Source: Bordetella genomosp. 13 (GTDB taxonomy: Bacteria > Pseudomonadota > Gammaproteobacteria > Burkholderiales > Burkholderiaceae_B). Taken from it: a stretch of DNA of 64,000 bases. Shown here in pieces: positions 16,290 through 26,012 of the stretch. Made by a program: the position numbers and the translations under genes. The DNA lies in the NCBI RefSeq assembly GCF_007679965.1, contig NZ_VEHL01000011.1:1-64000 (forward strand), in the 5' to 3' direction. Positions within the stretch are counted from its first letter, which is position 1, and each line of letters begins with the position of its first letter. Below the pieces are notes generated by a model. The model had not been told where the DNA came from, made no database searches, and saw only the letters and a program-made list of their open reading frames with translations.

Positions 16290-17525
16290 ATGCTGTACCA
16301 ATTGCACGAAATGCAGCGGGCTTTCCTGCGCCCGCTGGCCGAGTTCACCGACGCGGGTTCGCAGTGGTTCTCCAGTCCCTACAATCCCCTGTCCTACACG
16401 CCCATCGCGCGCCAGATGGCCGCCAGCCTGGCGCTGGTGCACCGCATCGGCAAGGACTACCACAAGCCCGAATGGCAACTGCACGCCACCGAGATCAACG
16501 GCAAGCCGGTCGCGGTGCGCGAGGCCTGTGTGGTCGACAAGCCCTTCTGCCGCCTGATCCACTTCGAGCGTGACCTCGCCCGCAACGCCGCCGCCCGCAA
16601 GGATCCGCGCGTGCTGCTGGTGGCGCCGCTGTCGGGCCACCATGCCACGCTGCTGCGCGACACCGTGCGCGCCCTGCTGCCCGCGCACGACGTGTACGTC
16701 ACCGACTGGGTCGACGCGCGCATGGTGCCGCTGGCCGCGGGCCCGTTCCACCTGGACGACTACGTGCGCTACGTGCAGGAGTTCATCCGCACGCTGGGCG
16801 CCGACGCCGACGTGCACGTGATCTCGGTGTGCCAGCCCACCGTGCCGGTGCTGGCCGCCATCTCGCTGATGGCCAGCGCCGACGAGCCCGTGCAGGCCCG
16901 CACCATGACCATGATGGGCGGCCCCATCGACCCGCGCCAGTCGCCCACGCAGGTCAACGGCCTGGCCACCACCAAGCCCTACGAGTGGTTCGAGACGCAG
17001 CTGATCCACACGGTGCCGGGCAACTACCGCGGCGCCGGCCGGCGCGTCTATCCCGGCTTCCTGCAGCACGCCGGCTTCATCGCGATGAATCCCGATCGCC
17101 ACCTGAAGTCGCACTACGACTTCTACCTGGACCTGCTGCGCGGCGACGACGGCGACGCCGAGGCGCACGTGCGCTTCTACGACGAGTACAACGCCGTGCT
17201 GGACATGCCGGCCGAGTTCTACCTCGACACCATCCGCACGGTGTTCCAGGAGTTCCGCCTGCCCAACGGCACCTGGGTCGTGGACGGCCAGCCCGTGCGC
17301 CCCGCCGACATCCGCAAGACCGCGCTGCTGACCATCGAAGGCGAACTGGACGACATCTCGGGCCAGGGCCAGACCCGCGCGGCCATCGACCTGTGCCGCG
17401 GCCTGCCCGCCGCGCGCAAGCAGCATTACCTGGCCAAGGGCGCGGGCCACTACGGCATCTTCGCCGGCCGCCGGTGGCGCGAGACGATCTGCCCTAAAAT
17501 CGCGGCATTCATACGCCAGTCCTGA
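16290..17525 (+). CDS. phaZ: intracellular poly(3-hydroxybutyrate) depolymerase
   Basis: The 411-residue protein lacks a signal peptide and matches the PhaZ1 class of Cupriavidus necator: MLYQLHEMQRAFLRP start, VLLVAPLSGHHATLLRDTVR near residue 110, and the nucleophile box HVISVCQPTVPV in which C181 replaces the Ser of ordinary lipases. The C-terminal GHYGIFAGRRWR segment carries the catalytic His. It mobilises native PHB granules, implying that the organism stores PHB, although no phaC, phaA or phaB is in the window. A nested inverted repeat precedes it. Confidence 0.95.
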   Translation: MLYQLHEMQRAFLRPLAEFTDAGSQWFSSPYNPLSYTPIARQMAASLALVHRIGKDYHKPEWQLHATEINGKPVAVREACVVDKPFCRLIHFERDLARNAAARKDPRVLLVAPLSGHHATLLRDTVRALLPAHDVYVTDWVDARMVPLAAGPFHLDDYVRYVQEFIRTLGADADVHVISVCQPTVPVLAAISLMASADEPVQARTMTMMGGPIDPRQSPTQVNGLATTKPYEWFETQLIHTVPGNYRGAGRRVYPGFLQHAGFIAMNPDRHLKSHYDFYLDLLRGDDGDAEAHVRFYDEYNAVLDMPAEFYLDTIRTVFQEFRLPNGTWVVDGQPVRPADIRKTALLTIEGELDDISGQGQTRAAIDLCRGLPAARKQHYLAKGAGHYGIFAGRRWRETICPKIAAFIRQS

Positions 17526-17599
17526 GCGGACCGGCGCACCGGGGCCCGCCGCGGCGCATCGCGCCCGCGGGCTCCGCGCCTCGCTTCGCTTCATCGCCC

Positions 17600-18406
17600 A
17601 TGCCTTCCCTTCCGACGCTCGCCGAGCGCATCGACGGCCTGCTGCCGCAAACCCAGTGCACCAAGTGCGGCTATGACGGCTGTCGCCCGTACGCCGAGGC
17701 CATCGCCGCCGGCGACGCCGCGATCAACCGCTGCCCGCCGGGCGGCCAGGACGGCATCGCCGCGCTGGCGCGCCTGCTGGACACGCCCGGACTGCCGCTG
17801 GACCTCACGCGCGGCCATCCCGGCCCGCTTACCGCCGCCGTCATCGACGAGGCCCATTGCATCGGCTGTACGCTGTGCATCCAGGCCTGTCCGGTGGACG
17901 CCATCGTGGGCGCGGCCAAGCGCATGCACACCGTGCTGCCCGAGCTCTGTACGGGCTGCGACCTTTGCGTGCCGCCCTGTCCGGTCGACTGCATCGCCAT
18001 GGTGCCCGCCGGCCGCGCGTGGACGCCCGCCGATGCCGACGCGGCGCGTGCGCGCCACGTGGCGCGGCGCGAGCGGCTGGCCCGCGCGCCGGCCGAACAG
18101 CAGCGTCTGATGGCCGACACGGAGGAAGACCTGGCGCCGCGGGACCTCCGCGCGGGCCCGACGGCCTCGCCCGGTGCCGCCGGCCAGATTACCGCGTCGG
18201 GGGATGCCGAGGCAGCCGGTGCCGGGGCGGCTACCGCCGCGCGGGCCAGTGCCGCGATGCTCGACGCCGCCTCGGCCAGCCCCGCGCCTGGCGGCGCCGA
18301 GTCCCCCGCTGACATATCCGCCCCCTCCGACGCCGACCGCCGCCGCGCCGCCATCGAATCCGCCCTGGCGCGCGCCCGCGCCCGACGACACGCCGACCGT
18401 CCATGA
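17600..18406 (+). CDS. RnfB-like iron-sulfur protein without membrane anchor
   Basis: The 268-residue protein begins with the RnfB four-Cys domain (CTKCGYDGCRPYAEA... to C at about residue 48), then two [4Fe-4S] ferredoxin motifs (CIGCTLCIQACP near 93 and CTGCDLCVPPCP near 122) and a long Ala-rich tail. Classical RnfB/RsxB starts with a membrane helix, which is absent, so this form should be soluble. It overlaps nth by four bases, as at the end of the rsxABCDGE-nth operon of E. coli, but no other Rnf genes are present. Its electron partner is unknown; the ferredoxin pair 1.5 kb upstream is a candidate. Confidence 0.9.
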   Translation: MPSLPTLAERIDGLLPQTQCTKCGYDGCRPYAEAIAAGDAAINRCPPGGQDGIAALARLLDTPGLPLDLTRGHPGPLTAAVIDEAHCIGCTLCIQACPVDAIVGAAKRMHTVLPELCTGCDLCVPPCPVDCIAMVPAGRAWTPADADAARARHVARRERLARAPAEQQRLMADTEEDLAPRDLRAGPTASPGAAGQITASGDAEAAGAGAATAARASAAMLDAASASPAPGGAESPADISAPSDADRRRAAIESALARARARRHADRP

Positions 18407-19038
18407 ATGCCGCCAAACGCCGCGAGATCTTCGCCCGCCTGCAAGCTGCCAACCCCACGCCCACCACCGAGCTGGAATACGGGACGCCCTTCCAGCTGCT
18501 GATCGCCGTGCTGCTGTCGGCGCAGGCCACCGACAAGTCGGTGAACCTGGCCACGCGCAAGTTCTTTCCCACCCACGGCACGCCGCAGGCCCTGCTGGAC
18601 CTGGGCGAGGAAGGCCTGTCCGAGTTCATCAAGACGATCGGCCTCTACCGCACCAAGGCCAAGAACACGATCGCCACCTGCCGCCTGCTGCTCGAGCGCC
18701 ATGGCGGCGAGGTGCCGCGCGACCGCGAGGCGCTGGAGGCGCTGCCCGGCGTGGGCCGCAAGACCGCCAACGTGGTGCTGAACACGGCGTTCGGCGAGCC
18801 CACCATCGCCGTGGACACGCACATTTTCCGCGTGTCCAACCGCACCAACATCGCGCCGGGCAAGAACGTGCTGGACGTGGAACTGAAGCTGGAGAAGGTG
18901 ATTCCGCCCGAATACCGGCTGGACGCCCATCACTGGCTGATCCTGCACGGCCGCTACGTGTGCGTGGCGCGCAAGCCGAAATGCCCGCAGTGCGGCATTT
19001 CCGACCTTTGCGAATTCAAACAGAAAACCGCGGCGTGA
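18403..19038 (+). CDS. nth: endonuclease III
   Basis: A 211-residue DNA glycosylase/AP lyase that removes oxidised pyrimidines. The helix-hairpin-helix LPGVGRKTANVVLN contains the catalytic lysine, VDTHIFRVSNR contains the catalytic aspartate, and the C-terminal cysteines CVARKPKCPQCGISDLC bind the [4Fe-4S] cluster. The ATG overlaps the rnfB-like stop as ATGA. Confidence 0.98.
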   Translation: MNAAKRREIFARLQAANPTPTTELEYGTPFQLLIAVLLSAQATDKSVNLATRKFFPTHGTPQALLDLGEEGLSEFIKTIGLYRTKAKNTIATCRLLLERHGGEVPRDREALEALPGVGRKTANVVLNTAFGEPTIAVDTHIFRVSNRTNIAPGKNVLDVELKLEKVIPPEYRLDAHHWLILHGRYVCVARKPKCPQCGISDLCEFKQKTAA

Positions 19039-19125
19039 CGGCGGACCGCGCCTGGCGCGGCCCTGTCATAAATCCAGCATATCGGCCGGCGTACGCTGCG
19101 CAGCACAATACTATGAAAAACCCTC

Positions 19126-19140
19126 ATGGCAATTTGCCAT
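19126..19140. promoter_or_regulatory. perfect 15-bp palindrome upstream of livG
   Basis: ATGGCAATTTGCCAT is a 7+1+7 palindrome 51 bases before the livG start, with a TATAAA -10-like hexamer at 19167-19172. It is a plausible operator for the first HAAT operon; no regulator gene is adjacent. Confidence 0.5.
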
Positions 19141-19191
19141 ATGGGTGCGCATACTCGCCGCAATCATATAAAACGATGTTGGTATGCCGAT

Positions 19192-19965
19192 ATGGACGAT
19201 GCCATCCTGGAGACAAGAAAGCTGACCAAGGAGTTTCGCGGCTTCGTGGCCGTGAACGGGGTCGACCTGCGCGTCAAGCGCGGCCAGATCCACGCCTTGA
19301 TCGGGCCCAACGGGGCAGGCAAGACCACCTGCTTTAACCTGCTCACCAAGTTCCTGTCGCCCACCTCGGGCAGCATCGTCTTCAACGGCGTCGACATCAC
19401 CCGCGAACGCCCCGCGCAGATCGCCCGCCGCGGCGTCATCCGCTCGTTCCAGATCTCGGCGGTTTTCCCGCACCTCACGGTGCTGGAGAACGTGCGCATC
19501 GGCCTGCAGCGCAAGACGGGCACGTCGTTCCACTTCTGGAAAAGCGAATCGCGCCTGCACAGCCTGGACCGCACCGCGATGCAGCTGCTGGAACAGGTCG
19601 ACCTGGGCGCCTTCGCCAACGAGACCACCGTCAATTTGCCCTACGGCCGCAAGCGCGCGCTGGAGATCGCCACCACGCTGGCGATGGAACCCGAGCTGAT
19701 GCTGCTGGACGAACCCACGCAGGGCATGGGGCATGAAGACGTCGACCGCGTCACGCACCTGATCAAGCGGGTCAGCGAGGGCCGCACCATCCTGATGGTG
19801 GAACACAACATGAACGTCGTGTCCTCGATCGCCGACACCATCACCGTGCTGGCGCGCGGCGCGGTGCTGGCCGAGGGATCGTACGCCGTCGTGTCCAAGC
19901 ACCCCGCGGTGATGCAGGCCTACATGGGCACCACCGATGGCGAACTTCAAGGAGCGCATGCATGA
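19192..19965 (+). CDS. HAAT-family ABC transporter ATPase (LivG type), system 1
   Basis: The 257-residue ATPase has Walker A GPNGAGKTT near residue 37, the LivG-type signature LPYGRKRALEIA in place of LSGGQ, Walker B LMLLDEP and the H-loop VEHNMN. It is one of two ATPases of a hydrophobic amino acid or related importer. The ATG at 19192 is preferred; the in-frame ATG at 19126 lies in the palindrome. The gene order is ATPase, ATPase, binding protein, permease, permease, with four-base overlaps inside each pair. The ligand (branched amino acid, amide, urea or aromatic acid) is not resolvable. Confidence 0.92.
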   Translation: MDDAILETRKLTKEFRGFVAVNGVDLRVKRGQIHALIGPNGAGKTTCFNLLTKFLSPTSGSIVFNGVDITRERPAQIARRGVIRSFQISAVFPHLTVLENVRIGLQRKTGTSFHFWKSESRLHSLDRTAMQLLEQVDLGAFANETTVNLPYGRKRALEIATTLAMEPELMLLDEPTQGMGHEDVDRVTHLIKRVSEGRTILMVEHNMNVVSSIADTITVLARGAVLAEGSYAVVSKHPAVMQAYMGTTDGELQGAHA

Positions 19966-20741
19966 GCCTTACTCAAGCCATGCCGCATGAAGCGCACGCG
20001 GCGCAGACCCCCCCGGTATCGACCGCCGCCACCGGCACCCCCGCCTTGCGGATCTCGGGCCTGCACGCCTGGTACGGCGAATCGCACATCCTGCACGGCG
20101 TGGACATCGAGGTCGCGCGCGGCGAGGTCGTCACGCTGCTGGGCCGCAACGGCGCGGGCCGCACCACCACGCTGCGCGCCATCCTGGGCCTGACCGGCTC
20201 GCGCAAGGGCTCGGTGCGCATCAACGGCACCGAGTCCATCGACCTGCCCACCTATCGCGTGGCCCACCTGGGCGTGGGCTATTGCCCCGAAGAGCGCGGC
20301 ATCTTCGCCAGCCTGTCCTGCGAAGAGAACCTGCTGCTGCCGCCGCCCGTGGGCGCGCTGGGCGGCGGCATGTCGCTGGCCGAGATCTACGAGATGTTCC
20401 CCAACCTGCACGAGCGCCGCAACTCGCCGGGCACGCGCCTGTCGGGCGGCGAGCAGCAGATGCTGGCGGTGGCGCGCATCCTGCGCACCGGCGCCAACCT
20501 GCTGCTGCTGGACGAGATCTCCGAGGGCCTGGCACCCGTCATCGTGCAGGCGCTGGCCCGCATGATCACCGCGCTGAAGGCGCGCGGCTACACCATCGTC
20601 ATGGTCGAGCAGAACTTCCGTTTCGCGGCGCCGCTGGCCGACCGCTTCTACGTCATGGAGCACGGCCAGATCGTCGAGCACTTCGAGGCATCGCAACTCG
20701 CGCAGAAGCAGGACACGCTCAACGAACTGTTGGGCGTCTGA
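19962..20741 (+). CDS. HAAT-family ABC transporter ATPase (LivF type), system 1, with Walker A Lys to Arg
   Basis: The 259-residue ATPase carries an N-terminal extension of about 27 residues before the usual LivF start. Its Walker A reads GRNGAGRTT: codon 67 (20160-20162) is CGC, Arg, where nearly all ABC ATPases have Lys. Signature LSGGEQQML, Walker B LLLLDE and H-loop VEQNFRF are otherwise canonical. Lys-to-Arg changes usually impair ATP binding or hydrolysis, so this subunit could be a degenerate site paired with the intact LivG-type ATPase, or the clade tolerates Arg. It overlaps livG by four bases. Confidence 0.9.
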   Translation: MSLTQAMPHEAHAAQTPPVSTAATGTPALRISGLHAWYGESHILHGVDIEVARGEVVTLLGRNGAGRTTTLRAILGLTGSRKGSVRINGTESIDLPTYRVAHLGVGYCPEERGIFASLSCEENLLLPPPVGALGGGMSLAEIYEMFPNLHERRNSPGTRLSGGEQQMLAVARILRTGANLLLLDEISEGLAPVIVQALARMITALKARGYTIVMVEQNFRFAAPLADRFYVMEHGQIVEHFEASQLAQKQDTLNELLGV

Positions 20742-20826
20742 GCACGGCCCGTATACAAAAAAGAAAGCCTGTCACCCGCCGGCAGACATCCGGCACCCCA
20801 AAACACAGGAAGAGAGGAGTCATCCC

Positions 20827-22041
20827 ATGAAGTTGCACACCATCACTGCTGCACTGGCCTTGGCTGGCCTGGGATTCGCCGGGCTACCCGCCCAGGCCCA
20901 GGGCATTTCCGACGATGTGATCCGCATCGGCTTCATCACCGACATGTCGGGCGTGTACTCGGACATCGACGGCAAGGCGGGCCTGACGGCAATCCAGATG
21001 GCGATCGAGGATGCCGGCGGCGCGATCAACGGCAAGAAGATCGAAGTGCTGTCGGCCGACCACCAGAACAAGGCCGACGTGGCCTCGGCCCGCGCGCGCG
21101 AATGGTTCGACCAGCAGAAGGTCGACGTGCTGATCGGCGGCACCAACTCCGCCACCAACCTGGCCATGGCCGCCGTGGCCGCCGAGAAGAAGAAGCCCTT
21201 CATCTCCATCGGCGCCGGCGCGTCCGACCTGACCAACGCCCAGTGCACGCCCTATACCGTGCACTACGCCTACGACACCGTCGCGCTGGCGCGCGGCACG
21301 GGCTCGGCCGTGGTGAAGGATGGCGGCAAGAGCTGGTTCTTTCTGACCGCCGACTATGCCTTCGGCCACGCGCTGGAGCGCGACACCACCGCGGTCATCA
21401 AGGCCAACGGCGGCGAGATCAAGGGCACGGTCCGCGCCCCGCTGTCGACCACCGACTTCTCGTCCTTCCTGCTGCAGGCCCAATCGTCGGGCGCGCAGAT
21501 CCTGGGCCTGGCCAACGCCGGCGGCGACACCGTCAACTCCATCAAGGCCGCCAACGAATTCGGCGTGACCTCGACCATGAAGATGGCAGGCCTGCTGGTC
21601 TTCATCAACGACATCCACTCGCTGGGCCTGCAAGCCACCCAGAACATGTACCTGACCGACAGCTGGTACTGGGACCAGGACGACGCCTCGCGCGCCTGGG
21701 CCAAGAAGTTCGAGGACAAGGTCAAGCGCAAGCCCTCGTCGCTGCAGGCGGCGGACTACTCGTCGGTGTCGTTCTACCTGAACGGCGTCAAGGCCACCGG
21801 CACCGACGACGCCGACGCGCTGATGAAGTGGATGAAGTCGAACAAGGTCAACGACTTCTACGCCAAGAACGGCACGGTGCGCGAAGACGGCCGCATGGTG
21901 CACGACATGTACCTGGTGCAGGTGAAGACGCCCAAGGAATCCAAGGGCCCCTGGGACTACTACAAGATCGTCGCCACCCTGCCGGGCGATGACGTCTACA
22001 CCAAGCTGTCGGAATCGACCTGCAAGCTGGTCAAGAAGTAA
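20827..22041 (+). CDS. periplasmic substrate-binding protein of HAAT ABC importer, system 1
   Basis: A 404-residue precursor with a signal peptide (MKLHTITAALALAGLGFAG, cleavage near AQAQG) and a type I periplasmic binding fold (Peripla_BP_6 family). It starts IRIGFITDMSGVYSDIDG and includes the VLIGGTNSATNLAMA and KSWFFLTADYAFGHAL segments typical of amino-acid/amide receptors. A strong GAGAGGAG site precedes the ATG. An intercistronic stem-loop (22059-22091) follows, which may let the receptor be made in excess over the permeases. Confidence 0.93.
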   Translation: MKLHTITAALALAGLGFAGLPAQAQGISDDVIRIGFITDMSGVYSDIDGKAGLTAIQMAIEDAGGAINGKKIEVLSADHQNKADVASARAREWFDQQKVDVLIGGTNSATNLAMAAVAAEKKKPFISIGAGASDLTNAQCTPYTVHYAYDTVALARGTGSAVVKDGGKSWFFLTADYAFGHALERDTTAVIKANGGEIKGTVRAPLSTTDFSSFLLQAQSSGAQILGLANAGGDTVNSIKAANEFGVTSTMKMAGLLVFINDIHSLGLQATQNMYLTDSWYWDQDDASRAWAKKFEDKVKRKPSSLQAADYSSVSFYLNGVKATGTDDADALMKWMKSNKVNDFYAKNGTVREDGRMVHDMYLVQVKTPKESKGPWDYYKIVATLPGDDVYTKLSESTCKLVKK

Positions 22042-22058
22042 TCCTTCGACGCCGTAGC

Positions 22059-22091
22059 GGCGCGGCCTCGCCTACCCCGCGTGGCCGCGCC
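22059..22091 (+). promoter_or_regulatory. intercistronic stem-loop after the binding-protein gene
   Basis: GGCGCGGCC (22059-22067) pairs perfectly with GGCCGCGCC (22083-22091) around a 15-base loop. No T-run follows. Such hairpins after receptor genes often stabilise the upstream mRNA or partly terminate transcription. Confidence 0.55.
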
Positions 22092-22139
22092 GCGAACTGA
22101 ATACGCTGTAATCCGCACGCGCGCAGGAATATCCACAAG

Positions 22140-23023
<884 letters not shown>

Positions 23024-23027
<4 letters not shown>

Positions 23028-24025
23028 ACCGTCAACTGCTGGGCTACCTGCTGGCCGCCATCATCGTGGCGGTGCTGCCCTTCGTGGGCGTCTATCCGAT
23101 CTTCGTCATGAAGGTCCTGTGCTATGCGCTGTTCGCCTGCGCCTTCAACCTGCTGCTGGGCTACACCGGCCTGCTGTCCTTCGGCCACGCGGCCTTCCTG
23201 GGCAGCGCGGCCTACGCGGCCGGGCATTCGATCAAGATCTGGGGTTTGCCCACCGAACTGGGCCTGCTGTTCGGCGTGGCCGTGGCCGCGCTGCTCGGCC
23301 TGGTGATGGGCTTGATCGCCATCCGCCGCAGCGGCATCTACTTCGCCATGATCACGCTGGCGCTGGCGCAGATGGTGTTCTTCTTCTTCCTGCAGGCACG
23401 CTTCACCGGCGGCGAGGACGGATTGCAGAGCATCCCGCGCGGCACGCTGCTGGGCATGGTCGATCTCTCGCGCGATCTGAACCTGTACTACGTGGTGATG
23501 GGCATCTTCGCGATCGGCTATTTCATCATCTGGCGCACCGTGCATTCGCCGTTCGGGCAAGTGCTCAAGGCGCTGCGCGAGAACGAGCCGCGCACGCTGT
23601 CGCTGGGCTACGACGTGGACCGATTCAAACTGCTGGCCTTCGTGCTGTCGGCCGCGCTGGCCGGCCTGGCGGGCGCCACCAAGTCGCTGGTGTTCGTGTC
23701 CGCCACGCTGTCCGACGCCACCTGGCAGATGTCCGGCCTGGTGATCCTGATGACGCTGATCGGCGGCCTGGGCACCCTTACCGGCCCGGTCATCGGCGCG
23801 TTCGTCGTGGTGATGCTGGAGAACAAGGTCGGCGACTTCGGACGCGGCCTGGCGCAACTGACCGGCGTCGAATGGTTCAACCAGCTGGGCGAGTCCGTCA
23901 CCATCGTCATCGGCCTGATCTTCGTGGTATGCGTCATGGCCTTCCGCCGCGGCATCGTGGGCGAGGCGGGCGCGCTGTACGCGCGGCGCCGGGCCGCGGC
24001 GACGGCCACGGCGGCCAAAGCCTGA
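23024..24025 (+). CDS. HAAT ABC importer permease (LivM type), system 1
   Basis: The 333-residue permease has about nine hydrophobic segments, the motif GYTGLLSFGHAAFLG near residue 43 and the coupling loop ENEPRTLSLGYDVDRFK near 187. It ends in an Arg/Ala-rich cytoplasmic tail. It is the last gene of the first HAAT operon; no clear terminator follows before the next gene's leader. Confidence 0.94.
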
Positions 24026-24164
24026 GACGCCCCCGCGTTCACAGCTGCTTACCAAGCGTCGCGTCCGGCGGGCGCGGCGCGCGGGCCCGGCTCGTAGAAT
24101 GGACGGCCGACCACCGAACCGCCGCCCGCATCCCCCGGCGGCACGCCTGCCAGGAGCCCCGCCG

Positions 24165-25178
24165 ATGCGTGCGACACCCCTTTCCCCCCTGGCGCTGGCC
24201 GCCGGCCTGGCGCTGGCGGCCGCGCTGCCCACGGCGGCGCATGCCGCCGACAGCAAGCCGCAATGCGAAGTGCAGCGCCCCGTGCGCTTCACGGGCCTGA
24301 ACTGGGAATCCAACCTGGTGCTGGCCGGCATCGAGCGCTTCATCCTGGAAAACGGCTACGGCTGCAAGACACAGATGGAGCCCGGCGAGACCCTGGCGAT
24401 GCTGGCCGCGCTGCAACGCGGCGACGTCGACGTCACGCCCGAAGTGTGGCCCGGCCAGATCGAAAGCGCGTGGGACAAGGCCCTGGCCTCGAAGAAGGTG
24501 ATGGGCGTGGGCCAGGTCTACGAGGCCGGCGAGGGCTGGTACATCCCGCGCTACACGGCCGAACGGCATCCCGACCTGAAGCGCGCCGCGGACCTCGCGC
24601 GCTACAAGGATACTTTCACCGATCCCGAAGAGCCGAACCGCGGCCGCATCTACGGCTGCCCCGCGGGCTGGGCCTGCGGCACGCTGAACGACAACCTGCT
24701 GCGCGCGCTGAAGCTGGAGCAGAGCTATACGATGTTCGCCCCCGGCTCGGGCGCGGCGCAGAAGGCGGCCATCGTCTCGGCCTACAAGCGCAAGCGCGAC
24801 ATCGTCTTCTACTATTGGACCCCGACCGCGCTGGTGGGCGCGCTGGACCTGGTCAAGCTGGAACTGCCGGCCTTCGACCAGAAAGCGTACAGCTGCATCA
24901 CCGACCCGAAGTGCGCCGACCCGGTGCCCACCGAGTTCAAGCCGCAGCCCGTCGTCACCGGCCTGAATGCCGACTTCGCGCGCCAGGCGCCGCAACTGCA
25001 GGCCTTCTTCACGTCCATCAAGATCTCCAGCGCCGCCATCGACGGCACCCTGGGCTGGCTGGAGAACGAAGGCGCCGAGCCCGAGGACGCGGCCAAGCAC
25101 TTCCTGAAGACCTACGCCGCCGAATGGAAGCAATGGGTGCCGGCCGAGGTCGCGCAACGGGTGCAGGCTGCGCTGTAG
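24165..25178 (+). CDS. OpuAC/ProX-type glycine betaine-like binding protein
   Basis: A 337-residue precursor with a signal peptide (cleavage near AHAADS) and an OpuAC-family ligand domain: WESNLVLAGIERFILE, the DVDVTPEVWPGQ segment and WTPTALVGALDLVKL are typical of quaternary-amine receptors. Several Cys pairs (YGCPAGWACG, YSCITDPKCADP) suggest disulfides and a periplasmic location. No cognate ATPase or permease is adjacent, so it is an orphan receptor. The ATG at 24165 follows CAGGAG; an upstream start at 24099 would destroy the signal peptide. Confidence 0.9.
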   Translation: MRATPLSPLALAAGLALAAALPTAAHAADSKPQCEVQRPVRFTGLNWESNLVLAGIERFILENGYGCKTQMEPGETLAMLAALQRGDVDVTPEVWPGQIESAWDKALASKKVMGVGQVYEAGEGWYIPRYTAERHPDLKRAADLARYKDTFTDPEEPNRGRIYGCPAGWACGTLNDNLLRALKLEQSYTMFAPGSGAAQKAAIVSAYKRKRDIVFYYWTPTALVGALDLVKLELPAFDQKAYSCITDPKCADPVPTEFKPQPVVTGLNADFARQAPQLQAFFTSIKISSAAIDGTLGWLENEGAEPEDAAKHFLKTYAAEWKQWVPAEVAQRVQAAL

Positions 25179-25199
25179 GCTGAGCACGGCGCGATACTG

Positions 25200-25257
25200 C
25201 AACGCCGACGTTGTCAACGTGATGCTTGGATGTTTACATCCAAAGACATCGGCGTTG
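25200..25257. promoter_or_regulatory. nested palindromes at the edge of a lower-GC gene
   Basis: Outer arms CAACGCCGA (25200-25208) and TCGGCGTTG (25249-25257) enclose two more palindromes: ACGTTG-T-CAACGT (25208-25220) and TTGGATGT-TT-ACATCCAA (25226-25243). The block lies at the junction between typical high-GC sequence and the DUF4325 gene and overlaps that gene's possible GTG start. It could be an operator cluster or a recombination footprint. Confidence 0.55.
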
Positions 25258-25920
25258 ACATATGCTGCCCGGTTTTCCAATATCGATCCGGATCTCATCG
25301 CTTTCCTGCGTGAGCAATTCGATGCTCGCAGCACGTTGCCCGATGAGCGCCTGGCTATCCTGGAACTGGCCAAGGGGAAGTTGACCACCGATCCTTCGCG
25401 TCATTGTGGCGAGGGCTTGTTTTTTACTTCGCGGGTCATGGATTGGTTCAACCTCGACTCTTTTGGCCTGTCGTTCTCGCACACCCACAGAGGTGACGGC
25501 AAATACGATGACTGGTTGCTGGAGTCTGACGGCCGCGAGCCCTATGAAGGGACAAAAGTGGCGTTGGAGATTGCTCACCTTCCCGGCCGATCGCTCGATG
25601 ACATTTTCAGTTCGTTTTCCGACCCCGACGAAATGACGTTTGACCGCACCCATGTACCGGTAAAGCTGGCGAAGATGGGTGTGGAAAGCCTGATTTCCCG
25701 CTCCCAAGCGACACGTCTGCTGACTCGAATAGAGCGCTTCAAATACGTAGTGTTCGATTTCAGTGGAGTAGACACGATCGGGCAGGCGTTTGCCGATCAG
25801 ATATTTCGGGTCTTCGCAACCGAGCATCCTGAAGTCGAGTTGCTGACCACAAATGCCAACCCTCAAATCCTTGGAATGATCTCGCGCGCGAAACGAGCCA
25901 AGGAAGACCGCGACATGTGA
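25219..25920 (+). CDS. DUF4325 (STAS-like) protein, probably N-terminally truncated
   Basis: The product is up to 233 residues. Residues 45-75 (AILELAKGKLTTDPSRHCGEGLFFTSR) match the ATP-lid part of a HATPase domain, and the C-terminal half (about 125-225, with VVFDFSGVDTIGQAFADQIFR) matches the STAS-like DUF4325 domain. Intact relatives carry an HTH and a full HATPase before this point; here the first 40 residues do not resemble that region and the N-box is missing. Two hand-counted lines are 50% and 57% GC against about 67% next door, consistent with transfer. The start is uncertain (GTG 25219 or ATG 25222). Confidence 0.72.
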   Translation: MMLGCLHPKTSALTYAARFSNIDPDLIAFLREQFDARSTLPDERLAILELAKGKLTTDPSRHCGEGLFFTSRVMDWFNLDSFGLSFSHTHRGDGKYDDWLLESDGREPYEGTKVALEIAHLPGRSLDDIFSSFSDPDEMTFDRTHVPVKLAKMGVESLISRSQATRLLTRIERFKYVVFDFSGVDTIGQAFADQIFRVFATEHPEVELLTTNANPQILGMISRAKRAKEDRDM

Positions 25921-26012
25921 CCTGACCGCGGAACACCCGCGCGATCCGGCGCAGATTGCCGGCGCCGTCCCCAACGGCTATCCTGCCTGCCTTTCGATCC
26001 GTCCTCGCGACC

